Below, piece by piece: positions 1 to 5,516 of a stretch of 6,571 bases of DNA. The stretch's first letter is position 1, and each line of letters opens with the position of its first letter. Both the position numbers and the translations under genes were made by a program. The stretch covers positions 1-6,571 of the forward strand of contig JABXGX010000293.1 in assembly GCA_016550405.1 (NCBI GenBank). The letters are read 5' to 3'. The notes under the pieces were generated by a model, which did not search any database, was not told where the DNA came from, and worked only from the letters and a program-made list of their open reading frames with translations. The DNA is from an archaeon (GTDB taxonomy: Archaea; Asgardarchaeota; Hermodarchaeia; Hermodarchaeales; Hermodarchaeaceae).

Positions 1-191
1 AACCAGTCCAGAAAGTTGCACAAAAACTTCAAGCTGTCCGCAAAGCTGCCCATGACCTAGGATGCACGTTTGAGCATCCTTTTCTCACCCTAAGCTTCAT
101 GGCTCTCCCTGTGATTCCCGCCCTGAAGATCACAGATAAGGGACTTGTTGATGCCAAAGAAATGAAAGTTATTCCAGTGATCATCAACTAA
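1..191 (+). CDS. ade: Adenine deaminase, C-terminal end (partial)
   Basis: This is the last 62 codons of a gene that starts left of the window; the reading frame begins at base 3 and ends with TAA at 189-191. Adenine deaminase (EC 3.5.4.2) is a cytosolic metal-dependent amidohydrolase that converts adenine to hypoxanthine and ammonia in purine salvage. The visible part belongs to the family's C-terminal domain. It carries the hallmark stretch at visible residues 26-50: [14 protein letters not shown], then [10 protein letters not shown]. This nearly matches the family consensus TLSFLALPVIPELKxTDxGLVD. The catalytic amidohydrolase core lies outside the window, so activity cannot be judged. The tail after GLVD is short and hydrophobic (ending VIPVIIN), normal for the family. 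I know no other family that ends in this motif. Family assignment comes from recalled consensus, not from a search. Confidence 0.9.
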   Translation, partial: PVQKVAQKLQAVRKAAHDLGCTFEHPFLTLSFMALPVIPALKITDKGLVDAKEMKVIPVIIN

Positions 192-210
192 GCAGGTTTC
201 TAATCTTTTT
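192..210 (+). terminator. Possible oligo-T terminator after adenine deaminase
   Basis: Just after the adenine deaminase stop the + strand is T-rich, ending in a run of five T at 206-210, with no stem-loop in front. Archaeal RNA polymerase often terminates at such runs without a hairpin. The run is short, and the same bases could instead be part of a TATA-like box (CTTTTTAAG), so this is weak. Confidence 0.25.
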
Positions 211-253
211 AAGAAATCGAGGAAACTAGCTGCGCAATTCCTGGACTGCAAAT

Positions 254-264
254 GCTTTTTAGGC
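254..264 (+). promoter_or_regulatory. Candidate TATA box for the 304-975 membrane protein gene
   Basis: The gap 192-303 holds two A/T-rich boxes: CTTTTTAAGAA at about 205-215 and GCTTTTTAGGC at 254-264. The second is centred about 32 bp before the GGAGG at 290-294, close to the 34 bp seen between the candidate TATA box and the SD of the zinc-protein gene. It would give a leader of roughly 20 nt if transcription starts about 25 bp downstream. The match to the archaeal consensus is only fair. Confidence 0.25.
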
Positions 265-303
265 TCAATTCACAAACGACTCATAGACTGGAGGCACCCG
301 ATT

Positions 304-975
304 ATGTCGTGGACTATTCTTCTAGCAAACTTGGCTCCCTTGTTCCTAGGCTTAGGAGCGGTAGCAGCATTCTGCTGGTTCCTGGATAATCTCATGGGTG
401 ACGTCTATCGCTCAGGTAGTAGTGGAAAAGCTGACGAAGAAGGTAAATCTGAACCTGAATCCACAATTGATTGGCGGCGGGGAATCGTACGGCTTATCGG
501 ACTCATCGGTATCCCTATGGGTATCCTGTGTTTTGCCTCGTTTGCGTCAATTCTCCTCACTCCCGGTCAGAACATCTATGGAGATCCTCTGACTCTCTTT
601 CTCCTAGCCTGGATGGGTATCGCGCTATTCTTGACACCCATCAACAAACTCCCCTGGGCCGCATTAATCGGTCTTGCCGCAGGATTAATCGCAGTAATAG
701 CGGTAATTGCCCTAGCACCAGTGATCCCAGAAATCATTACTCAACAAATCCCACTCAAATATATCCTCATTGGCATCTTCATTATCATAGGCGTGGTCGT
801 GTTCACGCTCTTTAAATGGGCAGAAAACATCCTTGATCTAATCACCACAATAATGGGTTCCCGACCCTTCCTGTTGATTCTCACCTTTGTTGCCCTCGCT
901 CAAGCTATTGCCCTACCAATAGTGTGGGCAGTCTTCGGGGGAATGGGTGGAATCCTTTGGTTCTTTTTCCACTAA
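304..975 (+). CDS. Six-helix integral membrane protein, unknown function
   Basis: I do not recognise this 223-residue protein. ATG at 304 is well supported by GGAGG at 290-294, nine bases upstream. Hydrophobic segments suggest about six membrane helices, near residues 4-28, 61-85, 95-113, 116-141, 151-170 and 187-211. A polar, acidic linker (about 36-60, rich in Ser, Gly, Glu and Lys) separates the first helix from the rest. By the positive-inside rule the RR at 58-59 suggests that this linker is cytosolic. There are no cysteine clusters, nucleotide-binding loops or conserved charged residues within helices that would suggest an enzyme or a transporter family. It is read in the same direction as adenine deaminase, but the 112-bp gap and a possible terminator suggest its own transcript. 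It converges on the second permease, with only 15 bp between the stops. That it is a real gene is near certain; a function would be a guess. Confidence 0.85.
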   Translation: MSWTILLANLAPLFLGLGAVAAFCWFLDNLMGDVYRSGSSGKADEEGKSEPESTIDWRRGIVRLIGLIGIPMGILCFASFASILLTPGQNIYGDPLTLFLLAWMGIALFLTPINKLPWAALIGLAAGLIAVIAVIALAPVIPEIITQQIPLKYILIGIFIIIGVVVFTLFKWAENILDLITTIMGSRPFLLILTFVALAQAIALPIVWAVFGGMGGILWFFFH

Positions 976-990
976 GCTAGCTGTCTACCT

Positions 991-2448
991 CTAGAGAGAA
1001 TACATGGGTGGAAGAGGAATAGGCAGAAAGAACAGGCGAAAGAGAAGATAACCTGTACCAATCGATAGAAACAAAATAAACATAATCACTCCAGTCCGCA
1101 AAAATGTCCCATAAGAAATCGGGCGATTCTCTTTATTCGCGACTGTCATTGTCATAACATTCGCTACACTAGCAATTGGAGTTAAGGCACCTCCTAGAAC
1201 AGCCCCAACAACAAGAGACCCCCAAATAGCCCCACCAGGATTAGTTCCCTGCGCAATTTGGAACCGCGTTAAAGAATCAGCAACGGGTATTAACGTCGCT
1301 GTGACAGGAATGTTGTCAATAGCGCCACTAGTAAAGCCAGTTAGCCAAACCATCAACACGGTAGCACCGGCGGAACTCCCTTGGGTAAGGATTGAGATGA
1401 CAATTCCGATAGAAGTTAAGACGCCAAACTCTTCCATACAGCCAACGATGAGAAAAAGACCGATGAAAAAGAAAAGAGAGGTCCATTCTACCTCTTTGAA
1501 TATCCGTTCAGTGGGAATGCCACTGAGCAACACAAAAAGTAGAGCCATCACAAAGGCAACCACCCACGTAAACCCTGACGTACCAAAGACCACAAAACCA
1601 ACAATCATCACAACAAAGAGAATCGCAGTTCGATAAAACACATTTCGGTCCTCCACCATGGTCCAAGCATCAAGGGCCATTAGATCATTTACTCGACTTG
1701 GTCGCGGGGTTTTGAAGGTTTTACGGAAAAGTCGAAGGGCAACAAATCCTGTGACCCCCAGTAGCATTAAACCAAGGGGTAATAGAGTCGTAGCAAACCA
1801 AACAAAATCATAAAATGTAGCGCCAGCTACAAGCATACAGGGTACGCTAGCAATTACAGTGGTAATTCCACCAATGTTACCACACATGGCGTTAGCTATA
1901 AGGTATGGTGTGGGATTTTGTTCTAAAGCATCACAGGCTAGAATTGTTAATGGTCCAATAATGAGCACCGTGGTAGCGAGAACCGAAGACATTGCAAAGG
2001 TTATCCCGCAGAAAATGAGGAGAAGCCGACGCGGTGAACCTTTACTGAAACTAAGGGCTTTGACTGCCATGAATTGAAACAGTCCGGAATCTTTGGCGAT
2101 TTCAGTGATGACCATTAATGAAAGGATTACGATGATAGTTGAAAGGTCTACCCATTCACCAAAAAAGTGGGCGAACACTTCTGCATTAAAAACTGCAGGT
2201 AACAATTGATAACTTAAGGCGAACTCCATGAAATACTCATGATTAGGCGATCCAGGTGGACCAGCGAGGCCAATATAAAAATCAATCTGTGCAAGACGCC
2301 ATGGCTCCCAAATTTGTGCAAAATAGATAATAGTAAGTGATGCTCCAATCAAGGCAGCTATTGTATGATCTGTCATATCAAACGTAATCATGAAAATGAC
2401 TGCTATGAAAATCAGAATGATAAAGACAGTAGGAGCAATCATAATCAT
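991..2448 (-). CDS. ArsB/NhaD-type permease (ion transporter superfamily), second of tandem pair
   Basis: This 485-residue protein has about twelve membrane helices and the two-repeat layout of the ArsB/NhaD group, secondary transporters that move anions or exchange ions across the cytoplasmic membrane. Visible family features are TEIAKDSGLFQF (115-126), NIGGITT (191-197), the second helix break SGAIDNIPVT (374-383, Asp378-Asn379) and GGALTPIASVANV (419-431). A conserved soluble loop (about 246-272) joins the halves. The first helix break, where relatives have SAFLDN-type sequence, reads MSSVLATTVL (153-162). It lacks the Asp-Asn and is two residues shorter than in the neighbouring paralogue. 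The loop before helix 3 (52-90) is about 17 residues longer than in that paralogue. ATG at 2448 follows AAGG (2456-2453) by four bases; a second ATG at 2442 is possible. Length is normal for the family. Family membership is fairly sure; substrate is unknown (arsenite, sodium, dicarboxylate and others occur in the superfamily). Confidence 0.85.
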   Translation of the reverse strand: MIMIAPTVFIILIFIAVIFMITFDMTDHTIAALIGASLTIIYFAQIWEPWRLAQIDFYIGLAGPPGSPNHEYFMEFALSYQLLPAVFNAEVFAHFFGEWVDLSTIIVILSLMVITEIAKDSGLFQFMAVKALSFSKGSPRRLLLIFCGITFAMSSVLATTVLIIGPLTILACDALEQNPTPYLIANAMCGNIGGITTVIASVPCMLVAGATFYDFVWFATTLLPLGLMLLGVTGFVALRLFRKTFKTPRPSRVNDLMALDAWTMVEDRNVFYRTAILFVVMIVGFVVFGTSGFTWVVAFVMALLFVLLSGIPTERIFKEVEWTSLFFFIGLFLIVGCMEEFGVLTSIGIVISILTQGSSAGATVLMVWLTGFTSGAIDNIPVTATLIPVADSLTRFQIAQGTNPGGAIWGSLVVGAVLGGALTPIASVANVMTMTVANKENRPISYGTFLRTGVIMFILFLSIGTGYLLFRLFFLPIPLPPMYSL

Positions 2449-2490
2449 GTCGCCTTAATTAGACAGAAGTATCCAACTCAGATTGATGTT

Positions 2491-2497
2491 TCTATAG
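2491..2497 (-). promoter_or_regulatory. Possible TATA-like box before the second permease
   Basis: The 109-bp gap between the permeases (2449-2557) is longer than expected inside a tight operon. Read on the minus strand it contains CTATAGA, centred about 39 bp before the SD of the second permease. Transcription starting about 25 bp downstream would give a leader near 20 nt. On the same strand, TTTT occurs directly after the first permease's stop and could weaken read-through. The box is short and could be chance. Confidence 0.2.
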
Positions 2498-2557
2498 TTC
2501 CTTTAGGGGAATTCGTCAAATAAGCTTTTCAGTAGAATTTTGGAGCTTTTAGCAAAA

Positions 2558-3955
2558 TTAAGGGCTATAAGGAGCAGGAATTGGAAGTAAGAACAGACGG
2601 AGTAGCATATACCCTGTGGTTATCAAAAGGAATAGCATGGTTAGAATCACTCCAGTAAGTAGAAATTTCCGTTGCGGGAGTGGTCGTTCTTCTTTGTCAG
2701 CAATTGAGACGACTAACACATTAGCAGCACTAGCAATAGGTGTAAGACAACCACCAAGTACAGCACCAGCTAAGAGAGAGCTCCAAAGACCGCCTTCTGG
2801 AATAGGCATAGGACCAGAAGCTAAAATTCCCACTACCGGAATGAATGTCAAGGTAACAGGAATATTGTCAACGAAGCCGCTAGTCAATCCTGTAATCCAC
2901 ACCATCAGAGTTGTTGCGAGTAATGCGTTACCCATGGTGATTTCTTGAATCGCATGACCAATAGCGTGCAAGACTCCGAATTCATCGAGTAACCCAACAA
3001 GAAAGAAGAGACCAATGAAGAAGAAGAGGGCAGACCATTCAATTTCTTTCAAGACCTGCCCAGGTTTAATTCCACTGAGTACAACAAAGAGTAAAGCGCC
3101 ACCGAGTGCTACTAAGAAAGTAAGCCCTGCAGACCCTAATATGATGAATCCTGCTATAATTAGAATCAACAATATTGCTGTTCGATAAAACACAACTCGA
3201 CTCGGAACCATCTCCCAAGGATCAAGTTCCATCAAGTCATCAATTCGCGCTTTCCGGGGCGTAATGAGATCTTTGTTGAACAGACGAAGGACAACTAATA
3301 GCATAACCGCCAACAGAATGAGACCAAGCGGCATCATATTGACTATGAACCATTGGAAGCTGTACAATGTCGCACCTGCCACCAGCATGGCAGGAACACT
3401 GGCGATTAATGATGTAATGCCACCCACATTTGATGCGAGAGCAATGGATATCAGAAATGGCACAGGATTGATTTCCAACGCATCACAAGCTAGAAATGTC
3501 AATGTGCCCATTATCAAAATTGTCGTGATCTGGGTAAGAACTGTAGTCATAGCAAAACTTAGAGCACACAAAATAATCAGCAGTTTTCGCGTATCTCCAC
3601 GTGTGAATTTGATGGCTCTCACCGCGATAAATTGGAAAACCCCTGAATCTTTGGCAATTTCTGTTATAATCATCATCGAGAGAATTAAAATCAGAGTAGG
3701 AAGATCTACCCATTTATTAAAAAAATAAGCGAAAACTAAGGCATTAAAATTAGGAGGCAGTGCCGCATAGACGGATCCAGGATCCACCGTAAGGACGGCC
3801 TCCCGCCAGAGCGGCCATATCAACGCCATGTAAAAGATTGCAATCGTTGCTCCAATGAGTGCAGCCACAGTATGGTCGATTACGTCCAACATGATAAGTA
3901 GAAGTATTGCTACGAACAGGATGATTGCAAAGACGGCCGGAAACATATGGGACAC
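2558..3955 (-). CDS. ArsB/NhaD-type permease (ion transporter superfamily), first of tandem pair
   Basis: A 465-residue integral membrane protein with about twelve helices, roughly half identical by eye to the neighbouring 991-2448 permease and collinear with it, so the pair arose by duplication. Family signs, numbered from GTG 3955: TEIAKDSGVFQF (98-109), SNVGGITS (175-182), SGFVDNIPVT (359-368, with Asp363-Asn364) and GGCLTPIASAANV (401-413). In the first helix break the expected Asp-Asn reads Thr-Gln (TTVLTQITT, 137-145), and the GDPPN-like turn of relatives is IASVPA. Three in-frame starts exist. GTG 3961 lies inside the SD AAGGTGATT and cannot be the start. GTG 3955 sits five bases after AGG and is preferred. 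ATG 3946 would leave 14 bases. The gene begins nine bases after the hydrolase stop, in the same frame, so the two are probably translationally coupled. Substrate is unknown. Confidence 0.85.
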   Translation of the reverse strand: MSHMFPAVFAIILFVAILLLIMLDVIDHTVAALIGATIAIFYMALIWPLWREAVLTVDPGSVYAALPPNFNALVFAYFFNKWVDLPTLILILSMMIITEIAKDSGVFQFIAVRAIKFTRGDTRKLLIILCALSFAMTTVLTQITTILIMGTLTFLACDALEINPVPFLISIALASNVGGITSLIASVPAMLVAGATLYSFQWFIVNMMPLGLILLAVMLLVVLRLFNKDLITPRKARIDDLMELDPWEMVPSRVVFYRTAILLILIIAGFIILGSAGLTFLVALGGALLFVVLSGIKPGQVLKEIEWSALFFFIGLFFLVGLLDEFGVLHAIGHAIQEITMGNALLATTLMVWITGLTSGFVDNIPVTLTFIPVVGILASGPMPIPEGGLWSSLLAGAVLGGCLTPIASAANVLVVSIADKEERPLPQRKFLLTGVILTMLFLLITTGYMLLRLFLLPIPAPYSP

Positions 3956-3964
3956 AATCACCTT
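3956..3964 (-). promoter_or_regulatory. SD sequence AAGGTGATT that fixes the first permease start
   Basis: Read on the minus strand, AAGGTGATT follows directly after the hydrolase TAA and matches the anti-SD tail of 16S rRNA (complement of AATCACCTT). The most upstream in-frame GTG (3961-3959) is part of this site, so GTG 3955 or ATG 3946 must be used. AGG to GTG 3955 is five bases, the arrangement seen in many archaeal AGGTGATT-start sites. Confidence 0.6.
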
Positions 3965-4759
3965 TTACAAAGACTTCCCAAATTCTATAATAGCTTTCGC
4001 GAGTTCCTCTGGTTGTTCAAGTTGCACGTTATGACTCGTCTGCTCAATTAATTTTGCTGTGACATTGGACAGATTCTCCTTATAGAAATCTGCCCAACGA
4101 GGCGGGAAGGTTTTATCTTGGTCACCCACAATCACCAGTGTAGGAGTTTGGATATCCTTTACTCGATCTTGAATGTTAAACTTTGCACAAGCCCCTTGAG
4201 CGCTGCCATGACTATTTGCAAGTCGTATGCCTTCCTCTGCACTGAAAATAAGGAAATTAAGGATTTCAGGAGAATTGCGAATTTTTTCAGGGTTAACAAA
4301 TTCAAAGTCGAGGAGTTTCATGACGGCCTCTCTAGGCTCAAGACCATATGCGAGTTTTCCGACTTCAATTTGGGCAAGCGCACCCTCGACATCTACCATA
4401 GGGGCAGTTGCGATGAGTACTAATCCTCTAAGGCGTTCAGGAGCAGTCAGAGCAAATTCTTGAGCGATAAATCCACCCATGCTGTGCCCCGCAATGATAG
4501 CGTGCTTGATCTCGAGGTGATCAAGGAGAGCTATCATATCATTACTATACAAATCGATGGTGCTTGGTTCGGTCAGTTCGGTTGATTGTCCATGCCCCCG
4601 AGAATCAGGCAAAATTAGCTGGAAAGTTTCTCGAAGATGCGGACGGAGAAAGTCCCAGTTTCGGTGGGATCCCCGTACTCCATGAAATATCATCAGAGGG
4701 GGACCTTCACCATCAAGCTCATAGTAGATTTTAACATCGTTAACTTCGGCAAATGGCAA
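3965..4759 (-). CDS. Alpha/beta-fold hydrolase
   Basis: A cytosolic serine hydrolase of the alpha/beta fold, 264 residues from TTG 4759, a normal length for a single-domain member with cap. Numbering from an upstream GTG at 4768 (subtract three for the TTG start): the oxyanion-hole HG is at 29-30, PDSRGHGQS at 54-62, the nucleophile elbow GHSMGG at 94-99 (Ser96), the acid in GDQD (Asp218) and the catalytic His in SHN (His246). The full Ser-Asp-His triad is present. The cap lies roughly at 123-205. The TTG start gives the typical opening PFAEVNDVKIYYE and has GAGG eight bases upstream; the GTG overlaps that SD. There is no signal peptide. The protein resembles the broad group with esterases, lactonases (including 3-oxoadipate enol-lactonase) and C-C hydrolases, but sequence does not settle the substrate. 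It leads the cluster with the two permeases, so its substrate may be what they carry. Confidence 0.85.
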   Translation of the reverse strand: MPFAEVNDVKIYYELDGEGPPLMIFHGVRGSHRNWDFLRPHLRETFQLILPDSRGHGQSTELTEPSTIDLYSNDMIALLDHLEIKHAIIAGHSMGGFIAQEFALTAPERLRGLVLIATAPMVDVEGALAQIEVGKLAYGLEPREAVMKLLDFEFVNPEKIRNSPEILNFLIFSAEEGIRLANSHGSAQGACAKFNIQDRVKDIQTPTLVIVGDQDKTFPPRWADFYKENLSNVTAKLIEQTSHNVQLEQPEELAKAIIEFGKSL

Positions 4760-4765
4760 AGGGTA

Positions 4766-4771
4766 CACCTC
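4766..4771 (-). promoter_or_regulatory. SD sequence GAGGTG that favours the TTG start of the hydrolase
   Basis: On the minus strand GAGGTG is the only good SD before the hydrolase. Its last three bases are the most upstream in-frame GTG, which therefore is unlikely to be the start. From GAGG to TTG 4759 there are eight bases, the same spacing as in the zinc-protein gene, which also uses TTG. Confidence 0.55.
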
Positions 4772-4789
4772 GGCAATTCGGAATCTATT

Positions 4790-4829
4790 AGGGTATTAAT
4801 GTATTTTCTTGAAGTTTATTAATAGCCCT
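4790..4829. repeat. Inverted repeat in the hydrolase promoter region
   Basis: The arms are AGGGTATTAAT (4790-4800) and ATTAATAGCCCT (4818-4829). They are complementary over 11 bp with one bulged base, around a 17-base spacer. On the minus strand the right arm holds a TATA-like TATTAATAAAC (4825-4815), and the left arm lies where transcription would begin, about 30 bp from the TTG start. That is where a dimeric repressor would bind. The arms are A/T-rich except for the GGG/CCC, so chance is not excluded. Confidence 0.4.
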
Positions 4830-4905
4830 CTTGCCAGTTCGTATTGATTTCTTTGCCATAAAAGCAAATCCTAATAACATTCAATTTGCTTACTTTCGTA
4901 AGAGG

Positions 4906-4938
4906 GAACCCCCAGTATAATCTGGTCGAGTGGGGTTC
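4906..4938. repeat. Inverted repeat around the candidate promoter of the zinc-protein gene
   Basis: A perfect 7-bp pair, GAACCCC (4906-4912) and GGGGTTC (4932-4938), encloses a second, smaller pair CCAG (4912-4915) and CTGG (4922-4925) that flanks TATAAT. No gene ends just upstream, so an intrinsic terminator is unlikely. An operator over the promoter, or a hairpin if transcription begins further upstream, are the two readings. Confidence 0.4.
4914..4922 (+). promoter_or_regulatory. Candidate TATA box for the zinc-protein gene
   Basis: AGTATAATC is centred about 34 bp before GGAGG (4952-4956). Archaeal initiation about 25 bp downstream would give a leader of about 20 nt. The same bases contain a perfect bacterial -10 hexamer (TATAAT), but I find no good -35 hexamer 16-18 bp upstream, which favours the archaeal reading. 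The box is flanked by the short inverted repeat CCAG/CTGG. Confidence 0.35.
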
Positions 4939-4964
4939 TTTGTCGGAAATCGGAGGCACTGGCA

Positions 4965-5516
4965 TTGCAGATTCCATTCTTCTTCAGTTGGCCTATCATA
5001 ATCATTTTCATTGTCATCATTCTTCTTGCCGCCTGTATTGTTTGTGTGGCACTTCAAGATAGTGGGAGGTCCCGCCCCCGATCCTATGTGCGAACTAGTT
5101 CCGAGGATCCCTGGCAGCCAGTCGAGGAGTCACGTGAACGAGCTCGCCCGTGGGAGCCCTCCGAGCATCAGGTGGATGTGTTGGTCTGTTCGTGCGGAAA
5201 ATGGAACGATCCAAAAGAGACCACTTGTTGGAATTGCCTTGCTTCATTATCACAGATTAAACCTCAAACTTTTACCTTCGAAACTGCTGAACGTTGTGCA
5301 GTTTGCGGCTTTTGGGTTTACCCAGGAGAACTGGTTATGTTATGTCCGTCTTGTCAAGCGCAAGCACACAGGGCACATTTTCTGGAATATATCAAGGCTA
5401 AAGGAGGCTGTCCAGTCTGTAAAATCAGACTGAGTGCACATCAGCTTCTAAACACAATCCCGAAGATAACCAGCAGAAGCGCCAATGCAGCAACAGAGGC
5501 AGACATCACGGGCTAA
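4965..5516 (+). CDS. Membrane-anchored double zinc-module protein (RanBP2-like finger plus RING-like domain)
   Basis: A 183-residue protein starting at TTG 4965, with GGAGG at 4952-4956 eight bases upstream. Residues 8-30 form one membrane helix. A polar, charged linker (31-70) follows, so the zinc modules are probably cytosolic. The first module has Cys75, Cys77, Cys88 and Cys91. The spacing C-x3-N-x6-C-x2-C from Cys77 matches RanBP2-type fingers, although the first pair is CxC instead of CxxC. The second module is Cys111/Cys114, Cys127/Cys130, His135/His138 and Cys149/Cys152, eight ligands in the order of prokaryotic RING fingers. It keeps a hydrophobic residue before the second Cys (Val113), CPxC (Pro150) and a basic residue after the last Cys (Lys153), features that contact E2 enzymes in true RING ligases. 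The role could be a ubiquitin-type ligase or only a protein-binding adaptor. No E1, E2 or ubiquitin gene lies in the window. The stop overlaps the convergent peptidase gene. Confidence 0.8.
   Translation: MQIPFFFSWPIIIIFIVIILLAACIVCVALQDSGRSRPRSYVRTSSEDPWQPVEESRERARPWEPSEHQVDVLVCSCGKWNDPKETTCWNCLASLSQIKPQTFTFETAERCAVCGFWVYPGELVMLCPSCQAQAHRAHFLEYIKAKGGCPVCKIRLSAHQLLNTIPKITSRSANAATEADITG

Noticed and set aside
3483..3713. A 76-codon minus-strand frame with many Tyr and Asp
   Set aside because: It lies inside the first permease in a shifted frame and has no SD or family features.
3264..3728. A 154-codon + strand open frame, with similar ones at 1301-1636, 1859-2077 and 2616-2948
   Set aside because: All lie antisense within the two permease genes, which have clear family motifs. 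Their translations are rich in Thr, Asn and Arg without domains, as expected from the complement of hydrophobic codons.
4118..4463. Two + strand frames (about 100 and 78 codons) within the hydrolase
   Set aside because: Antisense to a hydrolase with a complete catalytic triad; no SD and no domain.
4889..4902. Small hairpin CTTAC-TTTC-GTAAG
   Set aside because: Five base pairs only, outside the likely transcript, and not followed by a T run. Too weak to call an operator or terminator.
4886..4921. Bacterial sigma-70 promoter with TATAAT as -10
   Set aside because: The -10 is perfect, but the nearest TTG-type -35 candidate (TTGCTT, 4886-4891) is 24 bp away, and a 16-bp-spaced TTTCGT is poor.
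5011..5433. A 140-codon + strand frame inside the zinc-protein gene
   Set aside because: It overlaps in another frame a gene with all its zinc ligands in order and a strong SD; its own translation has no recognisable pattern.
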